The notes below the pieces were generated by a model. The model was not told the origin of the DNA. It saw only the letters and a program-made list of their open reading frames with translations, and did not search any database. From NCBI RefSeq assembly GCF_018310345.1, contig NZ_JAGXBY010000005.1, positions 124,001 through 188,000 of the forward strand: a stretch of DNA of 64,000 nucleotides, read 5' to 3'. Within the stretch, counting starts at the first letter, position 1. Every line of letters begins with the position of its first letter. A program made the translations under genes and the position numbers. Positions 8,337-16,675 of the stretch are shown here, piece by piece. Source of the stretch: Ornithinibacillus massiliensis. GTDB taxonomy: Bacteria; Bacillota; Bacilli; Bacillales; Amphibacillaceae.

Positions 8337-9324
8337 ACGGTACATTTATGCAGTTACCCAAAAGCTACCGCAATCCCAACGAGAAGATATTGCAGTTGAG
8401 CTTCGTGGGTTAATTGAAGATATGGTGGAGGAACGTGTTGGAGATACTGCAAATGAAAAAGTGGTGGAAGAAGTTTTATTAGAATTGGGCAGCCCAAGGG
8501 AGATGGCACTAAAATACACAGGGAAGAAAAGGTATTTAATAGGTCCAGAGCTTTTTGATCCATTTCTTACTGTTTTAAAGATTGTATTAATATCGCTGAC
8601 AGCTGCACTTGGTATCGTCTTCGTGATTCAAACTATGATTAATCCGATTGATTTATTAGATGCCTTTGTAGGGTTGATTGTTTCGTTAGTTACAGCAATA
8701 CCACAGGCAGTAGGGTGGGTTATCCTCATCTTTGCATTGGTGGAGTACAATGGTGGATATAAGGCAGAGGATTTAGCTCTGGATAAAACGTGGAGCCCGT
8801 CATTACTACCAGAGATTCCAGATCGTAAACGACAAATTAAACGCTGTAATCCAATAATTGCGATTGTTTTTTACGTCTTGGTGATGGTGCTATTTACTTT
8901 CTCTAGTAATTTCTTTGGTGTATATGTATTTCAAGATGGAACATTTCAGCATGTGATTCCTTTTTTAAATGAGTCTACCCTTTCACAATATCTACCATTC
9001 ATATTGCTATCACTTGCTTTATTTATTGTCAAAGAATGTCTAAAGCTAATTTCCGGTAAATGGACGATGAAACTGGTAGCTTATACCTTGATTATCAATT
9101 TGATTGGGATAGTAGCTGTTATTTTCTTAATCACCGGAGATGCATTCTGGAATACTCAATTTATGAGTGACTTGGCGCAAGCAGGAGTTGTTGCTGAGGG
9201 GTCGGATGGATATTCTGTTGTCGAAGCCATTTGGATTAATTGTACGAATATTGTACTCATCATACTATTAATTGGATTAGTATGGGATGTAGTAGATGGA
9301 TATATCAAGGCAAGAAAACAATAA
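8317..9324 (+). CDS. HAAS-domain membrane protein partnered with PadR
   Basis: 335 residues from the ATG at 8317; a second in-frame ATG at 8323 has better spacing to AAAGGAG and is equally possible. Residues 1-75 form an acidic helical domain (AVTQKLPQSQREDIAVELRGLIEDMVEERVG, then LGSPREMALKYTG) typical of HAAS domains, which accompany PadR regulators. About six membrane segments follow. The start overlaps padR by 20 bp. This pairing is widespread in Firmicutes; I infer that the membrane protein senses or relays an envelope signal, without direct evidence. Confidence 0.8.
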   Translation: MKMEMIERYIYAVTQKLPQSQREDIAVELRGLIEDMVEERVGDTANEKVVEEVLLELGSPREMALKYTGKKRYLIGPELFDPFLTVLKIVLISLTAALGIVFVIQTMINPIDLLDAFVGLIVSLVTAIPQAVGWVILIFALVEYNGGYKAEDLALDKTWSPSLLPEIPDRKRQIKRCNPIIAIVFYVLVMVLFTFSSNFFGVYVFQDGTFQHVIPFLNESTLSQYLPFILLSLALFIVKECLKLISGKWTMKLVAYTLIINLIGIVAVIFLITGDAFWNTQFMSDLAQAGVVAEGSDGYSVVEAIWINCTNIVLIILLIGLVWDVVDGYIKARKQ

Positions 9325-9340
9325 TATGCTTTTCAATAAG

Positions 9341-9383
9341 CAACGAATTGATTATGATAAAAATAATTAATTCGTTGTTTTTT
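9341..9383 (+). terminator. Terminator of the padR operon
   Basis: Stem CAACGAATTGATT (9341-9353) with AATTAATTCGTTG (9365-9377), one G-U pair, then six T. Confidence 0.85.
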
Positions 9384-9437
9384 AAAGAAAAGAAGGCATC
9401 AAGTTTTGGATAAGTTAAAAGAATTAGGGTGGAATAG

Positions 9438-9944
9438 ATGACAAATACACATATTGAAATTGAAGAAATGAAAGCAGAAGATTGGGAGTTTGTTCGTAGT
9501 ATTTATATGGAGGGTATACATACAGGAAATGCAACATTCGATATAAAGCCACCTAGCTTTGAAGAATGGGATCATGGCCATATTACGGATTGTCGGTTAG
9601 TAGCCCGATATAATGGACAAGTAGTTGGGTGGGCTGCCTTAAGCCAAACGGCCCATAAAGAAGCTTATCGTGGTGTGGCAGAGGTGAGTATATATGTCTC
9701 GATTACAAGCGCCGGGCAGGGGATTGGCTCGTTATTACTAGAGCGGTTGATTCGGTCTAGTGAGGAGGCAGGATTTTGGACGTTACAGGCATTAATCTTC
9801 CCAGAAAATACGAATAGCATTAAGCTACATACTCGTTATGGATTTGAAATAGTGGGAACAAGAGAACGCGTTGGGAAGTTACATGGTGTATGGCGAGATG
9901 TTGTATTCTTAGAAAGAAGAAGTGAGGTTGTAGGAGTAGATTAG
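9438..9944 (+). CDS. GNAT acetyltransferase, phosphinothricin-acetyltransferase-like
   Basis: 168 residues. The N-terminal AEDWEFVRSIYMEGIHTGNATFD and the central EVSIYVSITSAGQGIGSLLLERLI (acetyl-CoA loop QGIGS), plus the C-terminal HTRYGFEIVGTRERVGKLHGVWRDVVFLERR, match the PAT/YwnH/MnaT group. These enzymes acetylate amino acids such as methionine derivatives and, in specialised members, phosphinothricin. The stop lies 12 bp before the next GNAT gene, so they are probably co-transcribed. Confidence 0.88.
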   Translation: MTNTHIEIEEMKAEDWEFVRSIYMEGIHTGNATFDIKPPSFEEWDHGHITDCRLVARYNGQVVGWAALSQTAHKEAYRGVAEVSIYVSITSAGQGIGSLLLERLIRSSEEAGFWTLQALIFPENTNSIKLHTRYGFEIVGTRERVGKLHGVWRDVVFLERRSEVVGVD

Positions 9945-9956
9945 GAGGGATTAGAG

Positions 9957-10763
9957 GTGGTTCATGTGCTCACAAAGGAGTTAGCGAGAAGAATTGAAGT
10001 TTCTGAGATTGATGGACTTAAATCAAGACTTTCTGCTATTCAATCATTACCAGGTAATCCGATGGGGATACATATCAGGCAGTTTGGTACCGCAACTGCT
10101 TTTATAGCAGAAGGGATTCCAGGGCCAGCATTTAATACCATTAGAGGACTCACATCTGAAGATATTCAAGAGCTGGATGGGATTCTTGATTACTACAAGG
10201 AACATAACATTAGAGTTCAACTTGAAATTGCACCAGGATCTAGTAGTGAGGATTTGCTCCGAACATTAGCCGATAAGGGACTCTGTCAAAAGGGATTTCA
10301 TAGTGTTTTATATGGCGATAGTATGGATTTAATTGGAGAGGTAGATTCTACCATAACTGTACGAAAGCTGCATTCAGATGAGTTTGACTTATTTGCAGAT
10401 TTATATGTGAGAGGATTTGGTTTACCTAGCTTTATTAAACAAGGTATTGCTCAAAATAATCAGGTCTTATATCCGCTCGATTCTTGGAGCTTTTATGTTG
10501 CAATGGTAGATGGCGAGCTAGCTGGTATTGGTGTTTTATTCATTCAAAATGGAATCGCCACGCTATCAGCATCAGCAACTGTCCCAGAATTGAGGAGGAA
10601 AGGGGTTCATCGTGCTCTCATTTTAGAAAGGGCAAAAGATGCAAGAGATAGAAATGTAGAGTACATAACGGGTCAAGCTAAATTCGCAAGTATTAGCTCA
10701 AACAACATGGAACGACTCGGGTTAAGGATTGCGTATACAAAGGGGATATGGGGAGACATGTAG
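9957..10763 (+). CDS. GNAT family N-acetyltransferase (two-domain type)
   Basis: 268 residues from a GTG with GGAGGG 7 bases upstream. The catalytic GNAT fold is in the C-terminal half (about 125-260), with VAMVDGELAGIGVLFIQNGIATLSASATVPELRRKGVHRALI containing the RxxGxH acetyl-CoA loop. The N-terminal half (AFIAEGIPGPAFNTIRGL, VQLEIAPGSSSEDLLRTLADKGLCQKGFHSVLY) resembles the degenerate GNAT-like lobe seen in duplicated acetyltransferases. The substrate is unknown. Confidence 0.82.
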   Translation: MVHVLTKELARRIEVSEIDGLKSRLSAIQSLPGNPMGIHIRQFGTATAFIAEGIPGPAFNTIRGLTSEDIQELDGILDYYKEHNIRVQLEIAPGSSSEDLLRTLADKGLCQKGFHSVLYGDSMDLIGEVDSTITVRKLHSDEFDLFADLYVRGFGLPSFIKQGIAQNNQVLYPLDSWSFYVAMVDGELAGIGVLFIQNGIATLSASATVPELRRKGVHRALILERAKDARDRNVEYITGQAKFASISSNNMERLGLRIAYTKGIWGDM

Positions 10764-10787
10764 GTTGTTTTGAACGTTTAAGCACCC

Positions 10788-10847
10788 ATGAAACTAGATA
10801 CATTAACAGCAGGATTAGATCAAGTTATTTACCAATTAAATAGTTAA
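10788..10847 (+). pseudogene. Possible tail of a lost gene
   Basis: A 19-codon frame (MKLDTLTAGLDQVIYQLNS) has no ribosome site but ends at a well-formed terminator. An in-frame stop closes the frame five codons upstream. It looks like the 3' end of a deleted gene rather than a functional peptide; I do not recognise the family. Confidence 0.25.
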
Positions 10848-10850
10848 GTG

Positions 10851-10882
10851 AAAATGCTCTCACTCAATGGAGGGCATTTTTT
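10851..10882 (+). terminator. Intrinsic terminator
   Basis: Stem 10851-10861 with 10870-10880 (11 bp, one G-U pair), 8-base loop and six T. It separates the acetyltransferase pair from the next operon. Confidence 0.85.
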
Positions 10883-10883
10883 C

Positions 10884-10912
10884 TTGTCAAAAAAGCACAA
10901 ATCATATATACT
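10884..10912 (+). promoter_or_regulatory. Vegetative promoter of the first YtrA-like operon
   Basis: TTGTCA (10884-10889), 17-bp spacer, TATACT (10907-10912), a good sigma-A promoter 43 bp upstream of the GntR start. The leader holds the loose repeats acattac and aatgcac but no clear long palindrome. Confidence 0.7.
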
Positions 10913-10954
10913 ACATTACAACACTAATGCACTATATTTGTGAGGGGGTACGGT

Positions 10955-11335
10955 ATGCTTTTAAATTCGGGTAGCACAACTCCGATCTATGTACAGATTG
11001 CGGAATGGCTAGAGAATGAAATTTTAAATGGCAATCTCGAAAAAGGTGATAAAGTATTCTCCCAATATAAGCTTGCGGATATGTTTACTATAAATCCTGC
11101 AACTGCTGCTAAAGGCTTGAATCTCCTTTATGAAGAAGGGATTTTATATAACAAGCGGGGATTAGGTAAGTTTGTTTCCGAAGAAGCAATGGAGATTATT
11201 TTAGAAAAACGTAAAAATCAGAAATTAAAAGGTCTGCTAGTTGAAGCGGTTCAAGAGGCAAAGCGGCTCCAGGTCTCGGAAAATGATCTGTTACAAATGC
11301 TGAAAGATATGATGGAGGAGAAAAAGGGGGATTAG
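10955..11335 (+). CDS. GntR family regulator, YtrA subfamily
   Basis: 126 residues. The winged helix at 1-75 contains PIYVQIAEWLENEILNGNLEKGDKVFSQYKLADMFTINPATAAKGLNLLYEEGILYNKRGLGKFV, followed by the short helical tail of the YtrA subfamily, which lacks a large ligand domain. Such regulators repress an ABC transporter operon that they head. GAGGGGG lies 6 bases before the ATG at 10955, which I prefer to the upstream GTG. A paralogue heads the operon at 44647. Confidence 0.88.
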   Translation: MLLNSGSTTPIYVQIAEWLENEILNGNLEKGDKVFSQYKLADMFTINPATAAKGLNLLYEEGILYNKRGLGKFVSEEAMEIILEKRKNQKLKGLLVEAVQEAKRLQVSENDLLQMLKDMMEEKKGD

Positions 11336-11337
11336 TT

Positions 11338-12243
11338 GTGAATGTAGTTGTGGAATGTAATCGTCTTGTGAAGCAGTATGGTAACTTTAAGGCATTAGAT
11401 GAATTAACTTTTTCTTTAAAAGAGAACACCATTACCGGACTGATCGGTCGAAATGGGGCAGGTAAGACTACATTACTAAAAATATTAGCAGGATTTTGGA
11501 GGGAAACAGCTGGAGAGGTTAGCGTATTTGGTAAACGTCCGTTCAATACTCTTGATGTATCCATGAACGTTATATTTGTTGATGACATGATGAGTTTTAC
11601 GAATACCTTAACCTTGAAAGAGATATTAGATGAAGCGGGGAAGTTTTACCCGAACTGGGATCATGAACTGGCCTTGGGATTGATGGATTATTTTCAATTC
11701 CATCTAAATCATAATCATCATAGTCTATCAAAAGGGAAACGGAGTACCTTTAATATGATAGTGGGCCTTGCTGCCAAATGCCCGCTTACGATTCTAGATG
11801 AACCTACTACAGGGATGGATGCAGCAGTAAGGAAGGATTTTTACCGTGCATTGTTAAAGGATTATTTGAATTCTCCTCGTACAATTGTTATTTCGAGTCA
11901 CCATTTAGAGGAAATGGAAGATTTACTAGAGGATGTCCTTTTAATTGATGGGGGTAAAAATATCTTACATCTCCCAATCGATGATCTAAAAGAATATGCG
12001 GTAGCTTTAAGTGGGAAATCTGTTGCGGTTCTACAAGCAATAGAGAAGAAAGAGGTCCTATATAAACAAAATATAGACGCTGATAATTGCTATGCTGTTG
12101 TTCGGAACGATTTTTCTCATGATGAAATGAAACAATTAGGGATAGGGGTTGTGCCGGTTACGCCTAATGATCTATGTGTCTATCTCACGAATCAAACAAA
12201 AGGGGGAATTGATGATGTCTTTAACAAGCACAAGTCTGTCTAG
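11338..12243 (+). CDS. ABC transporter ATP-binding protein, YtrB-like
   Basis: 301 residues from a GTG two bases after the GntR stop. Walker A is GRNGAGKTT (37-45), the signature LSKGK (130-134) and Walker B LTILDEP (150-156), with H-loop SSHH near 183. SKGK in place of SGGQ is usual for YtrB-type ATPases. About 90 C-terminal residues form a regulatory tail. It is predicted to energise the permease that begins within its last 30 bases. Confidence 0.9.
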   Translation: MNVVVECNRLVKQYGNFKALDELTFSLKENTITGLIGRNGAGKTTLLKILAGFWRETAGEVSVFGKRPFNTLDVSMNVIFVDDMMSFTNTLTLKEILDEAGKFYPNWDHELALGLMDYFQFHLNHNHHSLSKGKRSTFNMIVGLAAKCPLTILDEPTTGMDAAVRKDFYRALLKDYLNSPRTIVISSHHLEEMEDLLEDVLLIDGGKNILHLPIDDLKEYAVALSGKSVAVLQAIEKKEVLYKQNIDADNCYAVVRNDFSHDEMKQLGIGVVPVTPNDLCVYLTNQTKGGIDDVFNKHKSV

Positions 12244-12943
12244 TATAGTACTTACGCAATTCCGTTATAAAATGAAAGCTTATATAGGAGTATTTCTTGC
12301 GTTAATTCTTGTTCAGGTTCTAGGAATATTTCTTGCGATTTTAGGGACGTCATTCTGGTCAGTATCAAATAATTTGTATACCATTTACTTTGAAGGTTAC
12401 TCCTCTAGCGCTGTTATAATTCTCACCTTTATTTGGGCATTTATGAATGCCATTTTAATTACAACAAAGGCTTATCGTGAGGATGACTTTACGTTTGTAT
12501 CAACCCGAATATCGTATAATCTCGCTAATATGTTGTTTCTCATCACAATAAGTGGCATTGGAGCAATAACGGCCTTACTATCCAATGGAATAATCCGTTT
12601 ATTCGTATACTTCACCGCTGATGTTGATGTATTTCTGGCACTAAATAGTGAAGTGGGAATCTCCCATTATGGAGTAGGGCTTATTTCTACGTTTTTGTAT
12701 GTCTTACTATTTGGAATAGCAGGCTACGTAATTGGCATGATGATTCAAATTAGTAAACTATTTCTATTATTAATCCCAGCTATCTTTATTACCTTTACGT
12801 ATCTAGAGCGTTTAGAAATGATAGTCGGATTTTATTTCATGGAACAGTCCTTTCTTGTATTTGTCGTAAAAGTAATAACTACTATACTAATTGGTAGTAC
12901 CTTCATATTAGTACTATCCAATCGATTGGAGGTAAGACGATGA
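12215..12943 (+). CDS. ABC transporter permease, YtrC/YtrD-like
   Basis: 242 residues with about six membrane segments, a typical small ABC-2-type half transporter. Two adjacent ATG codons (12212, 12215) follow GGGGG; the second has the better spacing. It overlaps the ATPase gene by about 30 bp, a sign of coupled translation. No substrate can be inferred. The sequence is not closely similar to the permease at 45719, although the operon logic is the same. Confidence 0.8.
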   Translation: MSLTSTSLSSIVLTQFRYKMKAYIGVFLALILVQVLGIFLAILGTSFWSVSNNLYTIYFEGYSSSAVIILTFIWAFMNAILITTKAYREDDFTFVSTRISYNLANMLFLITISGIGAITALLSNGIIRLFVYFTADVDVFLALNSEVGISHYGVGLISTFLYVLLFGIAGYVIGMMIQISKLFLLLIPAIFITFTYLERLEMIVGFYFMEQSFLVFVVKVITTILIGSTFILVLSNRLEVRR

Positions 12944-13632
12944 TGGCTCTCGTGTCTCTTCTTCCAATAGTAATTGTAATTGGAATAATCATCTTCTTTG
13001 TGCTTCTCAACAAACGATTTCAAGTGAAACCTGTAACGTTTCGGAAATCAAAATGGATTATTATTGGTTATGTTTCGATTCTGTTAGTTGCGGCGATTGG
13101 TTCCTTGTTTCTCCCATCAACTAAGGCGAAAGTAGTTGATAATAATCTTGATGAAGACTGGGAGAATAGTTACTATCAACAAGCGCTAAATGGTAATTTT
13201 TCTTCAATAGACTCTAAAGAGATTAAAAAGAGTTGGGAATTCCCATTAACAGGTAATACTCTTTCTTTCGATTCATCCAACTATGAAGAAGCGTTTATTA
13301 TAGAGCGGAATTCGGACCTAAAGGATAAAGTGGAGGTGTATTACATTGAAAATTGGCATGTTATGGAAGCGGGTTCGGTAAAGGTCGACATTAGTGATTA
13401 TATACCAGATGTTAATATCACTATGGATCAAAATGTACTTCGAGTGATAGGGAAAGGTACAACCAATGTAAAAATTGCTTATTCTGATCCAGAGTTTACC
13501 ACGGCACAATTCTTATCAGAATATGACTTAGGCAATGGATATACTGGATCCCGCTTTTTCTATATCCGTGTCCCGGAGAACTTGAACATAGAAAATGCTA
13601 ATGAAATATTAGCTGAAGAAGTAAACAATTAA
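12940..13632 (+). CDS. Membrane-anchored protein of unknown function in an ABC operon
   Basis: 230 residues. Two membrane segments (3-23 and 37-56) are followed by about 170 extracytoplasmic residues rich in beta-prone stretches (FPLTGNTLSFDSSNYEEAFI, VKVDISDYIPDVNITMDQNVLRVIGKGTTNVKIAY). The start overlaps the permease stop by 4 bp with GGAGG 7 bases ahead, so it belongs to the same operon. I do not recognise the family; an accessory subunit of the transporter is the simplest reading. Confidence 0.7.
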   Translation: MMALVSLLPIVIVIGIIIFFVLLNKRFQVKPVTFRKSKWIIIGYVSILLVAAIGSLFLPSTKAKVVDNNLDEDWENSYYQQALNGNFSSIDSKEIKKSWEFPLTGNTLSFDSSNYEEAFIIERNSDLKDKVEVYYIENWHVMEAGSVKVDISDYIPDVNITMDQNVLRVIGKGTTNVKIAYSDPEFTTAQFLSEYDLGNGYTGSRFFYIRVPENLNIENANEILAEEVNN

Positions 13633-13644
13633 CCAATACATATC

Positions 13645-13681
13645 CCCCCGAATATACTGACAATGACATTATATTTGGGGG
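13645..13681 (+). promoter_or_regulatory. Hairpin overlapping the ribosome site of the small ORF at 13690
   Basis: Arms 13645-13656 (CCCCCGAATATA) and 13670-13681 (TATATTTGGGGG) pair over 12 bp with one G-U. The right arm contains the only plausible Shine-Dalgarno (GGGGG) of the next ORF. It lacks a T-run, so it is not a normal terminator; it may gate translation. Confidence 0.55.
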
Positions 13682-13689
13682 TCCTCACT

Positions 13690-13839
13690 ATGAGCTATGT
13701 AAAAAGTGGTCTAGCCTTTTTGGGATTTTTAATTACCGGAATGGGAATTGGGTTGTTCTTTCATAATATGGAGGCTGGAGGAACGGTAGGGTTCGGATTA
13801 GGAATTTTATCTATCGTGCTGCTGCGTAAAGATAATTAA
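13690..13839 (+). CDS. Small membrane peptide
   Basis: 49 residues with two hydrophobic segments (about 5-24 and 28-45) separated by HNMEAGG. It begins with ATG 8 bases after GGGGG, which sits in the right arm of a hairpin. It follows the ABC operon by 57 bp. No family recognised, but the composition (Gly-rich transmembrane faces, short polar tail RKDN) is that of a genuine small membrane protein. Confidence 0.55.
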   Translation: MSYVKSGLAFLGFLITGMGIGLFFHNMEAGGTVGFGLGILSIVLLRKDN

Positions 13840-14047
13840 TGAAACAATGTACCCCGAGGAATTCTTTATAACACTAGATAAGGATAGAAAATAAACAGGC
13901 TTGAGGGAGATTACTGCCCTAGAGCCTGCTTGTTTATGATGAGATTTATGTAAGTAGGTTTAATAATCAATCTAAACTAGGGTCCGATAAGAATTGAACG
14001 ATAAGGATCATCAATTTAAACACCCAATTTATAACGAACAATAGAAA

Positions 14048-14099
14048 GCCTTTATCATTCATCAGCGGCGAGAATGAAGCTAAAATGAACAATAAAGGC
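14048..14099 (-). terminator. Hairpin downstream of the AI-2E-family permease
   Basis: Arms GCCTTTAT (14048-14055) and ATAAAGGC (14092-14099) with further pairing of ATTCAT and ATGAA inside. The gap 13840-14117 also holds an imperfect hairpin at 13893-13938 (ATAAACAGGC against GCCTGCTTGTTTAT). Neither has a strong T-run; termination of the minus-strand gene is the likely role of the first. Confidence 0.5.
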
Positions 14100-14117
14100 A
14101 AATTTAACTATTTATAA

Positions 14118-15275
14118 TTATTCTTCATCAATCTGATAAGGACCGTATTTCTCACCATAAAATCGGTTGTATCGCTCTTTAAATTTTTGATACATGTATG
14201 AAACAATGACTTTTAAGATGGCATATCCTGGTATACCAAGAACGACACCTATTAGCCCAAATAAATTACCAGCTACTAGTAATACGATCATAATCGTTAA
14301 TGGGTGGATTTTCATCGTTTTTCCCATAATATTAGGCGATATGAAGTTCCCTTCTAAGAATTGAACAACAACCCATACGATTGCCAGCTTTAATAGCATT
14401 AACGGTGAATTAACTATCGCAATAATGACAGCTGGGATAATGGATAGGGTTGGACCTAAATATGGAACGACACTTAAGATACCTGCTAAAATTGCTAATG
14501 TGATAGCGTAATCTAATCCGATGATAAAGTAGCCGATATATAATAGGATTCCTATACAGGTTGCAACAATAATTTGTCCCTGAATATACGATCCTACTTG
14601 TGCATCCATATTGACTAATACTTGATTCGCATCTCTTCGATATTTAGGTGGTAATAATTTTAAACTATATTCCTTAAAGCGATTACCATCCTTTAATAGG
14701 AAAAAGAGAACGAAAGGGAAAGTTACCATGGCTACAACAACATTCGTAACGGTCCCCGCAAAGCTTCTTACCCCTGCAAATGCATCTAATACATAGGAAC
14801 CGATAACACCTGGAATATTACTGAAATTAGACACAACCCAGTTATAAGCCTCGTCATAATAAGGTTCAAGAAGTGTATTATTCTGAATCCAATTGTTTAT
14901 ATCCAACCATAATGTTTGTACATAATTTGGGAATGCAGTGATTAAGTCGGAAATTTGTTTTTCGATAGCTGGAGCAATTAATAGGATTAATCCAGTTGCT
15001 AATCCACCGATCCCAATGATAATAATCACAATGCCCCAAATTCGTTGTATCTTAAGCTTTTCTAGTAAATCAACAATAGGATTTAATAGGTAAAAAGCAA
15101 TAAAAGCTAGAATAATTGGCGGTGTTATGGTCGATAAGATTACGATTAACGGATAAAAAACAAAAGAAATCTTGTTATAGATTAAAACCGTTATCCCAAT
15201 CAAAATTAGTACAGCTAAGACGAATACTATGTTTTTTCCCCCGAGGAACTTGATGAATTGATTATCTGAATTCAT
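14118..15275 (-). CDS. AI-2E family transporter
   Basis: 385 residues with about eight membrane segments and the central family block NQVLVNMDAQVGSYIQGQIIVATCIGILLYIGYFIIGLDYAITLAILAGILSVVPYLGPTLSIIPAVIIA. The family includes the AI-2 exporter TqsA and various sodium/proton antiporters and permeases, so the substrate is open. It is monocistronic, with its start 191 bp from the divergent lipoprotein gene. Confidence 0.85.
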   Translation of the reverse strand: MNSDNQFIKFLGGKNIVFVLAVLILIGITVLIYNKISFVFYPLIVILSTITPPIILAFIAFYLLNPIVDLLEKLKIQRIWGIVIIIIGIGGLATGLILLIAPAIEKQISDLITAFPNYVQTLWLDINNWIQNNTLLEPYYDEAYNWVVSNFSNIPGVIGSYVLDAFAGVRSFAGTVTNVVVAMVTFPFVLFFLLKDGNRFKEYSLKLLPPKYRRDANQVLVNMDAQVGSYIQGQIIVATCIGILLYIGYFIIGLDYAITLAILAGILSVVPYLGPTLSIIPAVIIAIVNSPLMLLKLAIVWVVVQFLEGNFISPNIMGKTMKIHPLTIMIVLLVAGNLFGLIGVVLGIPGYAILKVIVSYMYQKFKERYNRFYGEKYGPYQIDEE

Positions 15276-15465
15276 AGAATTGGGACTCCTTTTTTCTTTT
15301 TATTATAGAGGAAGCGAGAGTAAGATGCCATTTAAGATTTACAATTTATTTCTATTTATAGTAAAAAGGTATGATGCTAGGTTGATAAATTAAGTATAAA
15401 GTCCTGTTGATGATGATTATGTCCTATGTCTATATAATAGTTAAGATCAAAATAGGAGTGGGATA

Positions 15466-16494
15466 ATGAAAATGAGAGTAGAAGGCTTTATTGTTCTTAT
15501 TATAATACTTGTTATTTTAGCTGCATGTAGTAATTCAGAGGAACAGACAAATGGTAACGAAAGTGAAGAAGAAATAAAGACAAGTGAAGTGGAGAAAATA
15601 GAAGAGCAGGAGGAAGAAGAGCAAGTTTCTGAAAAAGTGTCATTTGAAGTTAAGGATACAACTGCTCCGGAAGACCAAGGGGATTTAAACGTATGGTTTG
15701 AAGGGGATTTCCATGTTGTTGGAGATAAAGTGAGAGTAAATGGAACAACTAATCTATTACCGGGTTCTAAACTTCAACTGATGACAACCCCAGTGGCAGG
15801 AACGTTTATCGGTGGCGGCGCTCAAGGGAAAGTAGAGGAATCTGGTGCCTTTGAATTAGAAGCGAATCTTCCAGACGATTACGAAGGTATATTACATATT
15901 GAATTAACCTTTAAGGTGGGGGACCAATATACAGAAGAATTAGCAGAGTATTACATAGAAGGAATTAGGGGTGATTTTGCTCAAATCTATTATGACGCTT
16001 TTGAAGAAGCGATGTTCGATAAGGCATCCTTTGCTCAGATTGTAGTAATTGATGGGTCCAAACAATCTTTCTCCATTACAAAGCCTGAATGGAACATTCC
16101 AGATGATTTAGGGAGTAAGCATGTTAGAATAACGCCTACATTAGAAAGACAAGGTGATTATATTGTACTTAATATTGAAAGCAATCTACTGGAAGAGGCA
16201 ACCATTCATGCTCGTGCCGAAATACCAAATTATATTACAAGTGGATTCCAAGGGACAAGTGAAGTAAATCCAGATGGAACAGCTGTTATTTATATAGTAG
16301 ACCCAGAAAAAGACGATAGAATCAAGGACTTAGAAGAATACGAGATAGTTATTTCATTTGAACCGGATAATAATCAAAGTATCAATGTGGTAGAAGCATA
16401 CGGTGAAAACGGTGAAGAGCTAGAAGGGGATTTAGTTGTAAATACAGAAAATGGGAAAAACGTCGTGCAAAGACTATCAATCACAGTAGAGTAG
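15466..16494 (+). CDS. Lipoprotein of unknown function
   Basis: 342 residues. The N-terminus is a lipoprotein signal with lipobox ILAAC (Cys near 21), then a highly acidic linker to about residue 60 (SEEEIKTSEVEKIEEQEEEEQ). The body is beta-rich with two Ig/FN3-like parts (about 75-165: VVGDKVRVNGTTNLLPGSKLQL; then 185-342). A TATAAT at 15433-15438 lies about 30 bp upstream. It stands alone between the AI-2E gene and the prenyl enzyme. No family recognised. Confidence 0.7.
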   Translation: MKMRVEGFIVLIIILVILAACSNSEEQTNGNESEEEIKTSEVEKIEEQEEEEQVSEKVSFEVKDTTAPEDQGDLNVWFEGDFHVVGDKVRVNGTTNLLPGSKLQLMTTPVAGTFIGGGAQGKVEESGAFELEANLPDDYEGILHIELTFKVGDQYTEELAEYYIEGIRGDFAQIYYDAFEEAMFDKASFAQIVVIDGSKQSFSITKPEWNIPDDLGSKHVRITPTLERQGDYIVLNIESNLLEEATIHARAEIPNYITSGFQGTSEVNPDGTAVIYIVDPEKDDRIKDLEEYEIVISFEPDNNQSINVVEAYGENGEELEGDLVVNTENGKNVVQRLSITVE

Positions 16495-16588
16495 GCGCGT
16501 AAATTGAAGCAAGTTCTGTAAAAGTTTGTTATACTTTAGTTATATTAAGAGTAAAATGGGAATAGATTGATATAACGTATAAAAAATG

Positions 16589-16626
16589 GGGATTCTAAGA
16601 AAGTGTGTAATCTTTCAAGGAATCCC
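16589..16626 (+). promoter_or_regulatory. Hairpin in the leader of the YisP-like gene
   Basis: GGGATTC (16589-16595) pairs with GAATCCC (16620-16626), and inside it GAAAG (16599-16603) pairs with CTTTC (16612-16616) across an 8-base loop, with a symmetric 3-base internal loop. It stands 50 bp before the start codon. The short T-run makes termination weak; a regulatory or stabilising element is possible. Confidence 0.4.
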
Positions 16627-16675
16627 TTTGACACAAACAAACTTAGGCTTAGTTTTTTAAGGAGGATTTACCAGC

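Noticed and set aside
13893..13938. Standard terminator after the small membrane peptide gene
   Set aside because: The stem is imperfect and no T-run follows, so I list it only within the gap description.
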